Positions 25,423-32,514 of a DNA stretch of 34,296 nt are shown here, in pieces. The position numbers and the translations under genes were made by a program. Each line of letters opens with the position of its first letter. The stretch's first letter is position 1. The notes beneath the pieces are model-generated. The model saw nothing but the letters and a program-made list of their open reading frames with translations. It did not search any database and was not told where the DNA came from. The stretch is from an uncultured Oscillospiraceae bacterium (GTDB taxonomy: Bacteria; Bacillota; Clostridia; Oscillospirales; Oscillospiraceae), in the NCBI GenBank assembly GCA_947624585.1, contig CANQKZ010000015.1:1-34296 (forward strand), read 5' to 3'.

Positions 25423-26889
25423 TTACCAATCCGGGACCTGCCAGTCGCCTCCCCAGGCGTAGCGGACGCCCTGGGCTTCGGGGACGTCCTCGTCCCACTG
25501 GTGCTCGGTGCCGCGCAGGATGTCGCTGGTCACGTTGAAATAGGTCACCGCGTACAAGCGGAGGTATGTCTCGTTGGGTTCCACCACGGCGCCGTCGGCG
25601 TTTGTGAACACTGGGTCGTTCCAGGTCACGTCCACCGCGTACCAGTCGCCCTCCAGCTGCACCAGGTTCCATGCGTGGTCCTCCCGCTCGCGGTGGGCAA
25701 AGCCGTGGACGGTCTGGCAGGGGATGTCCAGAATGTCCATGAACAGCTGGAAGGTGCTGGTGTACCCCAGGCAGATGCCCACCCCGTGGGCCAGGACGCC
25801 GTAGGGGTTGTCGTTGTCCGGATCCGGGATCCCCGTGGGGTGGGAGCTGAGCTCCGCCGGGTCGTAGCGGGTGTTCCTGACCAGGTACACGTTCACCTGC
25901 CATTCCTTCTGCACGTCGGTCATGTCATCTGTGACGATCTCCTCCAGAATCTCCCGGCACCGCTTGTACACGTAGAGTTCCTTGGGGTTCAGCGATGTCA
26001 GGTCCCCGGTCTCAAAGGCGGCGGTGACGGCCTCCTGGTCAAAGGGGTCGTACTGTAGAATGCTGTCCGGGGCGTCGATGACAGACGGATCCGCCATCAG
26101 GAAGATGGGGTCGTCGGCCCAGCTCTCGCCGCTCCCGGCGGAGGTCTCCCGCCCGCCCGGAGCGCCGGATGTGCCGGTCTCTTCCTGCCCGCCGTCCGGC
26201 GTATCCGTATCGTCCATTTTTTCTGGAGCGTCCGGGATATCCGTTCCGTCCTCATCGCCGGAGGTGTCCGGCGCGTCCCCGTCCGGCTCCGGCATGGGCC
26301 GGACGTAGTCGTAGAGGTTCAAATCAGAGGCGGCCTCCGGGCCGAAGCAGCCGTCCCAGGCCGTCCGGGCGCTGTCCGGGTCCCGGCATATGACCAGCGC
26401 CGCCGTGTCTCCCTCCGTCAGGACCAGGCCCGCCGCCGCCAGCTTCGACTCCTCCGGCGCGTAGCCGAAGAAGGCGCCCTCCCGCTCGGCCCGGTATGCC
26501 TCCAGAGATTCGGCGCAGGACGCGGCGGTGTCGGCGGAGTCCACGCGGAAAACGGCGATCTCACAGGCGGTGACGCCGAAGGGGTAGCAGATCACGCCGT
26601 CCGCACAGCTCTCGGCGCTGTCCCCCAGGTAGATCATGGAGTAGGGCCGGAACTCCGGGTCGCCAAAGGTCACGGCGTAGAGCTCCGGCAGCTCCGTTTG
26701 GGATGCCGCAAGCTCTGCGGCGATTTGGGCGGCGGTCAGAGGCGTCCCGGTGTCGGGGGTGTCTGCCCCACCGGGGGCGTCTCCCCCACCGGGGGTGTCT
26801 CCCCCACCGGGGGTGTCTTCGCCGCCGCACCCGGTGAGGACGCTCAGAAGCAGGGCGGCGGTGAGTATAAGTGTCAGGAATCTTTTCAT
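25423..26889 (-). CDS. lipoprotein with DUF4358-like N-terminal region and transglutaminase-like C-terminal domain
   Basis: Lipobox LLSVLTGC; LPELYAVTFGDPEF...TACEIAVFRVDSADTAASCAESLEAYRAER (DUF4358-like); GVLAHGVGICLGYTSTFQLFMDILDIPCQTVHGFAHREREDHAWNLVQLEGDWYAVDVTWND (transglutaminase Cys/His/Asp). Confidence 0.85.
   Translation of the reverse strand: MKRFLTLILTAALLLSVLTGCGGEDTPGGGDTPGGGDAPGGADTPDTGTPLTAAQIAAELAASQTELPELYAVTFGDPEFRPYSMIYLGDSAESCADGVICYPFGVTACEIAVFRVDSADTAASCAESLEAYRAEREGAFFGYAPEESKLAAAGLVLTEGDTAALVICRDPDSARTAWDGCFGPEAASDLNLYDYVRPMPEPDGDAPDTSGDEDGTDIPDAPEKMDDTDTPDGGQEETGTSGAPGGRETSAGSGESWADDPIFLMADPSVIDAPDSILQYDPFDQEAVTAAFETGDLTSLNPKELYVYKRCREILEEIVTDDMTDVQKEWQVNVYLVRNTRYDPAELSSHPTGIPDPDNDNPYGVLAHGVGICLGYTSTFQLFMDILDIPCQTVHGFAHREREDHAWNLVQLEGDWYAVDVTWNDPVFTNADGAVVEPNETYLRLYAVTYFNVTSDILRGTEHQWDEDVPEAQGVRYAWGGDWQVPDW
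26764..26820. repeat. 18-bp tandem repeat encoding GGGDTP/GGGDAP linker behind the lipobox
   Basis: CCACCGGGGGCGTCTCCC / CCACCGGGGGTGTCTCCC / CCACCGGGGGTGTCTTCG. Confidence 0.85.
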
Positions 26890-26898
26890 TTTTTCGCC

Positions 26899-27531
26899 TC
26901 ATTCCTCTACGGGTACCGGTTTCAGGCTCTCTCCGGTGACCTCCAAAAGGGCCGTGCCCGCCGTCAGGTCGGTGACGCGGCTGTTGAATCGTTCAAAATC
27001 CCCCGGCGGCACGGTCAGGGACAGGTCCACGTCGGCGCCGAACTCCGTGGCCTCGATCCGGGCGCCGAGCCGGGGCAGTTCCGCCCGGAGGCGCTCATAC
27101 TGGGGGTAGGAGCAGATCAGCGTCAACTCCAAAAGGGGCGTCATCCTGGCCTTTCCCGCCGCCTCCAGCGCCAGGGAAGCGGATTTGGAGTAGGCCCGCA
27201 CCAGCCCGCCCGCGCCCAGGAGGATGCCGCCGAAATAGCGCGTCACCACGCAGCAGAAGTCCTGGACCCCGGCCTTGCGGAACACGTCCAGCACCGGCAT
27301 CCCGGAGGTGCCGGAGGGCTCCCCGTCGTCGGAGTACCGCATGTTGCCCGACTCCCGGATGGAGTAGGCGTACACGTTGTGGCTGGCGTCCCAGTGGCGC
27401 TCCCGGGTCTCCCGCAGGCGGGCCAGCGCCTCGGCCTCCGACTCCGCGTGCCACACCCGGCCGATGAACCGGGACCTCTTTTCAATGTACTCGATCTCGC
27501 CGTAGGCGGCGGGGATGATGTAGTCCGCCAT
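26899..27531 (-). CDS. IMPACT/YigZ family protein
   Basis: YIEKRSRFIGRVWHAESEAEA...HNVYAYSIRESGNMRYSDDGEPSGTSGMPVLDVFRKAGVQDFCCVVTRYFGGILLGAGGLVRAYS. Confidence 0.93.
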   Translation of the reverse strand: MADYIIPAAYGEIEYIEKRSRFIGRVWHAESEAEALARLRETRERHWDASHNVYAYSIRESGNMRYSDDGEPSGTSGMPVLDVFRKAGVQDFCCVVTRYFGGILLGAGGLVRAYSKSASLALEAAGKARMTPLLELTLICSYPQYERLRAELPRLGARIEATEFGADVDLSLTVPPGDFERFNSRVTDLTAGTALLEVTGESLKPVPVEE

Positions 27532-27543
27532 ATCTCCCTCCGC

Positions 27544-28833
27544 TCACCGGGGCGTGCGGCCGTCCGGCCGCTCCGCGTAGTCCCGCACCTGGCCCCACAG
27601 CTCCGGCTTGACGGTCACGTCCGCCCGGATGCCGGTGTCCCCGTAGTCCAAGCCGTGGACCTCCGCCTCCCGGTGCAGAAGGTCCAACAGTCCCCCGGCG
27701 GAGTAGGGCAGCAGGAGCGTCACCCGCTTCTTGCCCCGAGAGAGGATCTGGCCGATCATTTCCAGAAGCCTGTCCGTCCCCTCGCCCGTTTTCGCGGAGA
27801 TGGCGACCGTGTTCTCCCCCCGGGGGATCCCGGCGGGGTCCGGGCACAGGTCCGCCTTGTTGTACGCCTCGATACAGGGGGTGGCGGAGGCGCCCAGCTC
27901 CGCGATGAGACGCCGCACAACGTCGATCTGGGTCTCCCGCTCCGGGGAGGAGGAGTCAATGACGTGGATGAGCACGTCCGCGAAGCTCAGCTCCTCCAAG
28001 GTGGCCTTGAAGGCCTCCACCAGGTGGTGGGGCAGCTTGCGGATGAATCCCACGGTGTCGGACACAAGCACGTCCGTGCCGGGGGAGAGCGTCAGCTTCC
28101 GGGTGGTGGTATCCAGGGTGTCAAAGAGCCGGTCGCGTGCCTCGATCCCCGCGCCGGTCAGGCAGTTTAAGAGCGTGGACTTCCCGGCGTTGGTGTACCC
28201 CACCAGGGCGATCACCGGCACGCCGTTCTTCTCCCTCTGCCGCCGCTGGGTGCCCCGAACGCGGCGCACGGATTCCAGCTCATCTTCTAATTTCTGTATC
28301 TTCCGCCGGATGTGCCGCCGGTCCGTCTCCAGCTGGGTCTCGCCGGGGCCTCGGGTGCCGATGGGGCTCTTGCCGCCGGAGGCCGTCTGGCGCACCAGGT
28401 GGGTCCACATTCCGGTGAGGCGCGGGAGAAGGTAGTTGTACTGGGCCAGCTCCACCTGGAGCCGCCCCTCGCTGGTCTGGGCCCGGGAGGCAAAGATGTC
28501 CAGGATGAGCTGGGACCTGTCCAGTACATGGACGCCCAGATCCTCCTCCAGCGCCCGGAGCTGGGAGGGGGACAGCTCGTTGTCAAAGACGGCCAGCGTG
28601 CAGTCGTTGGCCTCCAGAAGGTCTTTGACCTCCCGGACCTTGCCTTCGCCGATAAAGCTGCGCGGGTCCGGTGCGCGCTTGTTTTGCAGGACCTTCCCGC
28701 AGGATACGCCCCCGGCGGTCTCCAGGAGCGCCTCCAGCTCGTCCAGCGTCACGTCCGTGGACCGCTCCCGCTCCTCCATACTGTCAGCGGCCAGCCCCAC
28801 AAGGACGGCCCTCTCTTTCTCGTTTCGTTCCAA
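27544..28833 (-). CDS. hflX: GTPase HflX
   Basis: [43 protein letters not shown]-like HflX domain; G1 [19 protein letters not shown], YNKAD. Confidence 0.95.
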   Translation of the reverse strand: [429 protein letters not shown]

Positions 28834-28948
28834 CGCGGTCTTCCCTTCAAATCTTGATCCGTGTAGTGTATTATAGCACAGAATTGGGGGATTGTATATA
28901 AGAAAAATGTAAACCCGCGGTTAAGCGCCGGGATCGGCGGAAAATAAA

Positions 28949-28977
28949 TTGACAAAATTCGACCCATACCTTATAAT
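28949..28977 (+). promoter_or_regulatory. perfect-consensus promoter driving the small hydrophobic peptide locus
   Basis: TTGACA - exactly 17 bp - TATAAT. Confidence 0.85.
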
Positions 28978-28983
28978 TGGGGC

Positions 28984-29135
28984 ATGGGCCTTGCATTATG
29001 CAAGTGTGCCGCTTTCGCGGCATGGAGATCGACGTTCCAGCTTACGGAACGGTTAAAAGGACGGTGCCTGATTTCCGCGAGAGCGGGAAGGAGGCGTGCA
29101 TCAGCTCCCGCGGGAAATACTCCCGAAAGGAGGCT
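28984..29135 (+). ncRNA. structured 5' leader of the small peptide transcript
   Basis: Serial hairpins: CTTGCA-TTA-TGCAAG, TGCCGC-TTTC-GCGGCA, GTTCC-AGCTTAC-GGAAC, TTCCGC-GAGA-GCGGGAA, CGGGA-AATAC-TCCCG; AGCTCC (29103-29108) can pair with the SD-containing GGAGGCT (29129-29135). Confidence 0.55.
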
Positions 29136-29241
29136 GGTACATATCACTTGGACCACTGTGCTGAGTCTGGTGGGCTTCATCGGCTCCCTGGCCAGTATCA
29201 TCTCTCTTGTGTTGTATTTTTACGACAGAAGAAAAAAGTGA
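29134..29241 (+). CDS. small hydrophobic single-TM peptide, type I toxin-like (start codon unclear)
   Basis: After AAAGGAGG: (LV)HITWTTVLSLVGFIGSLASIISLVLYFYDRRKK, ~20-aa hydrophobic helix with basic C-terminal tail; stop TGA 29239-29241. No ATG/GTG/TTG at normal SD spacing. Confidence 0.5.
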   Translation: MVHITWTTVLSLVGFIGSLASIISLVLYFYDRRKK

Positions 29242-29267
29242 GCCGTCTGCCAAATCAGACGGCTCAC
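29232..29267 (-). terminator. intrinsic terminator, perfect 12-bp stem, canonical for the minus-strand RNA
   Basis: GTGAGCCGTCTG-ATTTGG-CAGACGGCTCAC-TTTTTTC on the minus strand. Confidence 0.88.
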
Positions 29268-29338
29268 TGTGGATTTGGGCCTGCGAACCCGATCCACTAA
29301 ATTAGAGCTATTAACTGTGGCACCGTTCCGGTCTCCAC
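29232..29338 (-). ncRNA. candidate antisense/antitoxin RNA convergent with the small peptide gene
   Basis: Minus-strand promoter TTGACA (29368-29373) - 17 bp - TATACT (29345-29350); predicted start ~29338; ends at intrinsic terminator 29238-29267 with T6. Confidence 0.6.
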
Positions 29339-29344
29339 CCTTAC

Positions 29345-29373
29345 AGTATAACTTCTTCTCTCAAATTTGTCAA
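29345..29373 (-). promoter_or_regulatory. near-consensus promoter for the antisense RNA
   Basis: TTGACA-N17-TATACT on the minus strand. Confidence 0.75.
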
Positions 29374-29419
29374 TACCGTATTTTCCTCCGCAGTCCCAGG
29401 GACGGCGGAGATTATTGTT

Positions 29420-30805
29420 TCACGCTTCCTCCACGTCCTCCGCCTTCGCCACCTGCATCATGACGGCGCACTCCATGCGTTTGCGGAAAAGCTCGCAGCC
29501 GTACTCGTAGACGCCGCGAATGGAGCCGGAGGCGTGGTAGGCGTTGGCGGCGCAGCCGCCGGAGCAGTAGAGGCGGGCCCAGCAGCCATCGCACTCATGG
29601 CGGGCGTAGACGTTGCACTGCTTGAACTCGTCCCGCAGGGCCGTGTTGGTGACGCCGTCCCAGATGTTGCCCATCAGATACCGCTCGTCGCCCACGAACT
29701 GGTGGCAGGGGTACAGGTCGCCCCAGGGGGTCACGGCCATGTACTCGGTGCCGGAGCCGCAGCCGGAGATGCGCTTGTAGATGCACGGCCCGTGCCGGAG
29801 GTCGATCATGTAGTGGTAGAAGGTGATGGGCCGCCCCTCCTTTTCGCGTTTCAGCATCTCGCGAGCCAGGATCTCGTATTGCTCGAAGAGCACCGGCAGG
29901 TCCTCCTTTGTCAGGGCGCAGGAGTCGTCGGGGGCGCAGACCACCGGCTCCATGGAAAGCTCCGTGAAGCCCAGGTCCGCCAGGGCGAAGAGGTCCTTCG
30001 TGAAGTCGGTGTTGTAGTGGGTGTAGGTGCCCCGGACGTAGTAGCTCCGGTCCCCTCGGGCCTTGGCAAATTTCTGGAATTTGGGGACGATCTTCTCCCA
30101 GCTCCCCTTCCCCGCCAGGTCCACCCGGAAGCGGTCGTGGGTCTCCCGCCGTCCGTCGATGGACATGACCACGTTGTGCATCTCCCGGTTGGAAAATTCG
30201 ATCACGTCGTCGTCCACCAGAACGCCGTTGGTGGTCAGGGTAAAGCGGAATTTCTTGTGGGCGGGCCCTTCGATGCTTCTGGCGTAGGCCACCAGGTCCT
30301 TCACCACCTGCCAGTTCATCAGCGGCTCGCCGCCGAAGAAGTCCACCTCCAGGTTGGTGCGCCCGCCGGAGTTCTCCACCAGGAAATCCAGGGCCCGCTT
30401 GCCCACCTCAAAGCTCATCAGCGCCCGCTCCCCGCGGTACTTGCCCTGGGAGGCGAAGCAGTAGGAGCAGTTCAGGTTGCAGGTGTGGGCCACGTGGAGG
30501 CACAGGGCCTTCACCTCATTGGAGCGCTTCTTGAAGTCGAAGGCCATTCCGGCGTAGGTGTCCTCGGAGAAGAGCTTCCCCGCGTCCTTCAGCGATTCGA
30601 TGTCCGCGAGGCACTCCCGCAGATCCTCCTCCGTCACGTCGGGCCGGTCGCCGTATTTTTCCAGCATCGCCGCCACGATCTCGTCGCCGGAGTGTGTCCC
30701 GAACATGGCGATCATGTCGTAGGCCACCTCGTCCACCGCGTGGACGGAGCCGGAATTTACGTCCAGGACGATGTTGTATCCGTTCAATTTGTACTGATGT
30801 ATCAT
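29420..30805 (-). CDS. thioether cross-link-forming SCIFF peptide maturase (radical SAM, SPASM)
   Basis: ALCLHVAHTCNLNCSYCFASQGKY (CxxxCxxC), FFGGEPLMNW, C-terminal CDGCWARLYCSGGCAANAYH auxiliary-cluster Cys; adjacent SCIFF peptide. Confidence 0.95.
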   Translation of the reverse strand: MIHQYKLNGYNIVLDVNSGSVHAVDEVAYDMIAMFGTHSGDEIVAAMLEKYGDRPDVTEEDLRECLADIESLKDAGKLFSEDTYAGMAFDFKKRSNEVKALCLHVAHTCNLNCSYCFASQGKYRGERALMSFEVGKRALDFLVENSGGRTNLEVDFFGGEPLMNWQVVKDLVAYARSIEGPAHKKFRFTLTTNGVLVDDDVIEFSNREMHNVVMSIDGRRETHDRFRVDLAGKGSWEKIVPKFQKFAKARGDRSYYVRGTYTHYNTDFTKDLFALADLGFTELSMEPVVCAPDDSCALTKEDLPVLFEQYEILAREMLKREKEGRPITFYHYMIDLRHGPCIYKRISGCGSGTEYMAVTPWGDLYPCHQFVGDERYLMGNIWDGVTNTALRDEFKQCNVYARHECDGCWARLYCSGGCAANAYHASGSIRGVYEYGCELFRKRMECAVMMQVAKAEDVEEA

Positions 30806-30823
30806 GATCTCACCTTAAAAAAT

Positions 30824-30858
30824 GCCGCCTGCGGTCATCCGCAAGCGGCAGCGTTTTT
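30824..30858. terminator. bidirectional intrinsic terminator between SCIFF precursor and maturase genes
   Basis: GCCGCCTGCGG-TCAT-CCGCAAGCGGC flanked by A6 on one side and T6 on the other. Confidence 0.8.
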
Positions 30859-30868
30859 TACCGATCGC

Positions 30869-31009
30869 TTATTTCTTCTCGCAAAGCTGGTTGGCGACGC
30901 CGCAGGAGGTCTTGCAGGCGGACTGGCAGGAGGTCTGGCACTCGCCGCAGCCGCCGGTCTTGACGCTGGCCTTGAGATCGCGGGTCTCAACAGTCTTGAT
31001 CCTCTTCAT
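30869..31009 (-). CDS. SCIFF (six cysteines in forty-five) ribosomal peptide precursor, 46 aa
   Basis: MKRIKTVETRDLKASVKTGGCGECQTSCQSACKTSCGVANQLCEKK; six Cys; not in the supplied ORF track; GGGGGAG SD upstream. Confidence 0.95.
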   Translation of the reverse strand: MKRIKTVETRDLKASVKTGGCGECQTSCQSACKTSCGVANQLCEKK

Positions 31010-31049
31010 TTGGGTAGCTCCCCCTTTCCCGAAAACTTACCTGTCTATA

Positions 31050-32426
31050 TTACACCATTTTTCCCGGAAGGTCAACACAAAAAATCAAATCCGGACCGTG
31101 TTTATGTGTAAAATGGAGATCCCGGGCCGTTTTCACCGTCTCCAGGACGCCCGGGTCCACCTCCTCCCCGGGCACGAGGCACGGCACGCCGGGCGGGTAG
31201 GCCCATGCGTACTCCCCGGAGACGCGGCCCAGGGCCTTCTCCAGCGGCACAAGCTCCCCGGTCAGGGACATGGCCTCCCGGAGCGTCAGGACCTGCCGGG
31301 GCAGGGGCGCGGGGGCGCGGTTCTCCGATTTACGCGGCCCCATCTGCCGGTCGAGCTCCCGAAGGGCCTCCAGCAGGCGGCCCAGGGATTTCTCCGTGTC
31401 GCCCATACCGGTCATGCACAGGGTGAGGCCGCCCCGGGCGTACTCCGGTTCGATGCGGAATCTGTCTCTCAGCGCGTCCCCCAGGCCGCCCCCGGAGGCG
31501 AACAGCAGCTTGGAGGGGTCAAGGCGAAAGGTCCCAGCCCCGCCCCGCCACAGGCGGATGTTCTTCAGGGCAGCGGCCCTGTCCCGGAAGTCCGAAAGAA
31601 GCTCCGCCCACGCGCGGGATGCCTCAGGGCCGCGTTTTTTCAGATACTCCAGGCACTTCTCGATGGAGGTGGACAGGAGGTAGGAGGGGCTGGATGTCTG
31701 GAGCATCCCCACGTACCGCCGCACTTTGGCCCGGTCCGCCAGGTCCCCGCTTATGTGCAGAAGGGCCGTCTGTGTCAGGGCGGGCAGGGTCTTGTGGAGG
31801 CTCTGGACCGTAAGGTCCGCGCCGCCCCTGACGGCGCCCTCCGGGAATCCGGGCAGGCCCAGGTGGGCGCCGTGGGCCTCGTCCACCAGGAGGGGCACGC
31901 CGCGCCGGTGGCACTCCCGGGCGATGGCGGGGATGTCGCTCAGCACCCCCTCGTAGGTGGGACTGGTGACGCACACCAGACGGACCTCCGGGTACCGGTC
32001 CAGGCTCTCCGCTACCCGCGCCGGGTCCACCGACAGGGGGATCCCCAGAAGGGGGTCCGGGGCGGGGGGCAGATACCGGGTCCGCGCTCCCAGAAGCTGG
32101 GCGGCGTGGTAGACGGAGCGGTGGGAGGCGCGGCACATCAGCAGCTCCCCGCCCCCCTCCAGCACGGAGAGGACGGAGGCCAGGACCCCCAGGGTGCTCC
32201 CGCCCACCAGCGCCACGGTTTCGGAGGCGCCCCAGAGGCGGGCGGTGGACTTTTCCATCTCCAGGAACCCGTCTTCCGGGTCGTTCAGGTCATCAAAGCC
32301 CCGGATCTCCGTGATATCCCGCTCCGCCAGGCCCCGCAGCCACGGGTACGCCTCCGCGTTGCGCTTATGACCCGGCATATGCATGGGCAGCGTGTCGATG
32401 GCGGCGAGCCTGTCGTACAGCTTCAT
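31050..32426 (-). CDS. Orn/Lys/Arg decarboxylase family PLP protein
   Basis: MKLYDRLAAIDTLPMHMPGHKRNAEAYPWL...TEIRGFDDLNDPEDGFLEMEKSTARLWGA...LLVDEAHGAHLGLPGFPEGAVRGGADLTVQSLHKTLPALTQTALLH. Confidence 0.92.
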   Translation of the reverse strand: MKLYDRLAAIDTLPMHMPGHKRNAEAYPWLRGLAERDITEIRGFDDLNDPEDGFLEMEKSTARLWGASETVALVGGSTLGVLASVLSVLEGGGELLMCRASHRSVYHAAQLLGARTRYLPPAPDPLLGIPLSVDPARVAESLDRYPEVRLVCVTSPTYEGVLSDIPAIARECHRRGVPLLVDEAHGAHLGLPGFPEGAVRGGADLTVQSLHKTLPALTQTALLHISGDLADRAKVRRYVGMLQTSSPSYLLSTSIEKCLEYLKKRGPEASRAWAELLSDFRDRAAALKNIRLWRGGAGTFRLDPSKLLFASGGGLGDALRDRFRIEPEYARGGLTLCMTGMGDTEKSLGRLLEALRELDRQMGPRKSENRAPAPLPRQVLTLREAMSLTGELVPLEKALGRVSGEYAWAYPPGVPCLVPGEEVDPGVLETVKTARDLHFTHKHGPDLIFCVDLPGKMV

Positions 32427-32514
32427 GCGCTCCGTCTCCCTTCTGAAAAAGGTAACGCGGGCGGGACAGCGCCCGCCCGCGAGGGGGTTTAAGATTTTGG
32501 AAATTATCCTCTCA

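Noticed and set aside
24276-28170. Plus-strand ORFs of 420 aa (24276-25538) and 490 aa (26698-28170)
   Set aside because: Antisense shadows of XRE-TPR, lipoprotein, YigZ and hflX; composition biased.
28984-29241. 85-aa leaderless ORF starting at the predicted TSS as the real toxin product
   Set aside because: Possible, but the N-terminal 50 aa overlay strong RNA hairpins and look non-protein-like; kept only as an alternative inside the type I TA finding.
29534-32492. Large plus-strand ORFs (525 and 556 aa) opposite the SCIFF maturase and decarboxylase genes
   Set aside because: Antisense of confidently recognised enzymes; no recognisable domain.
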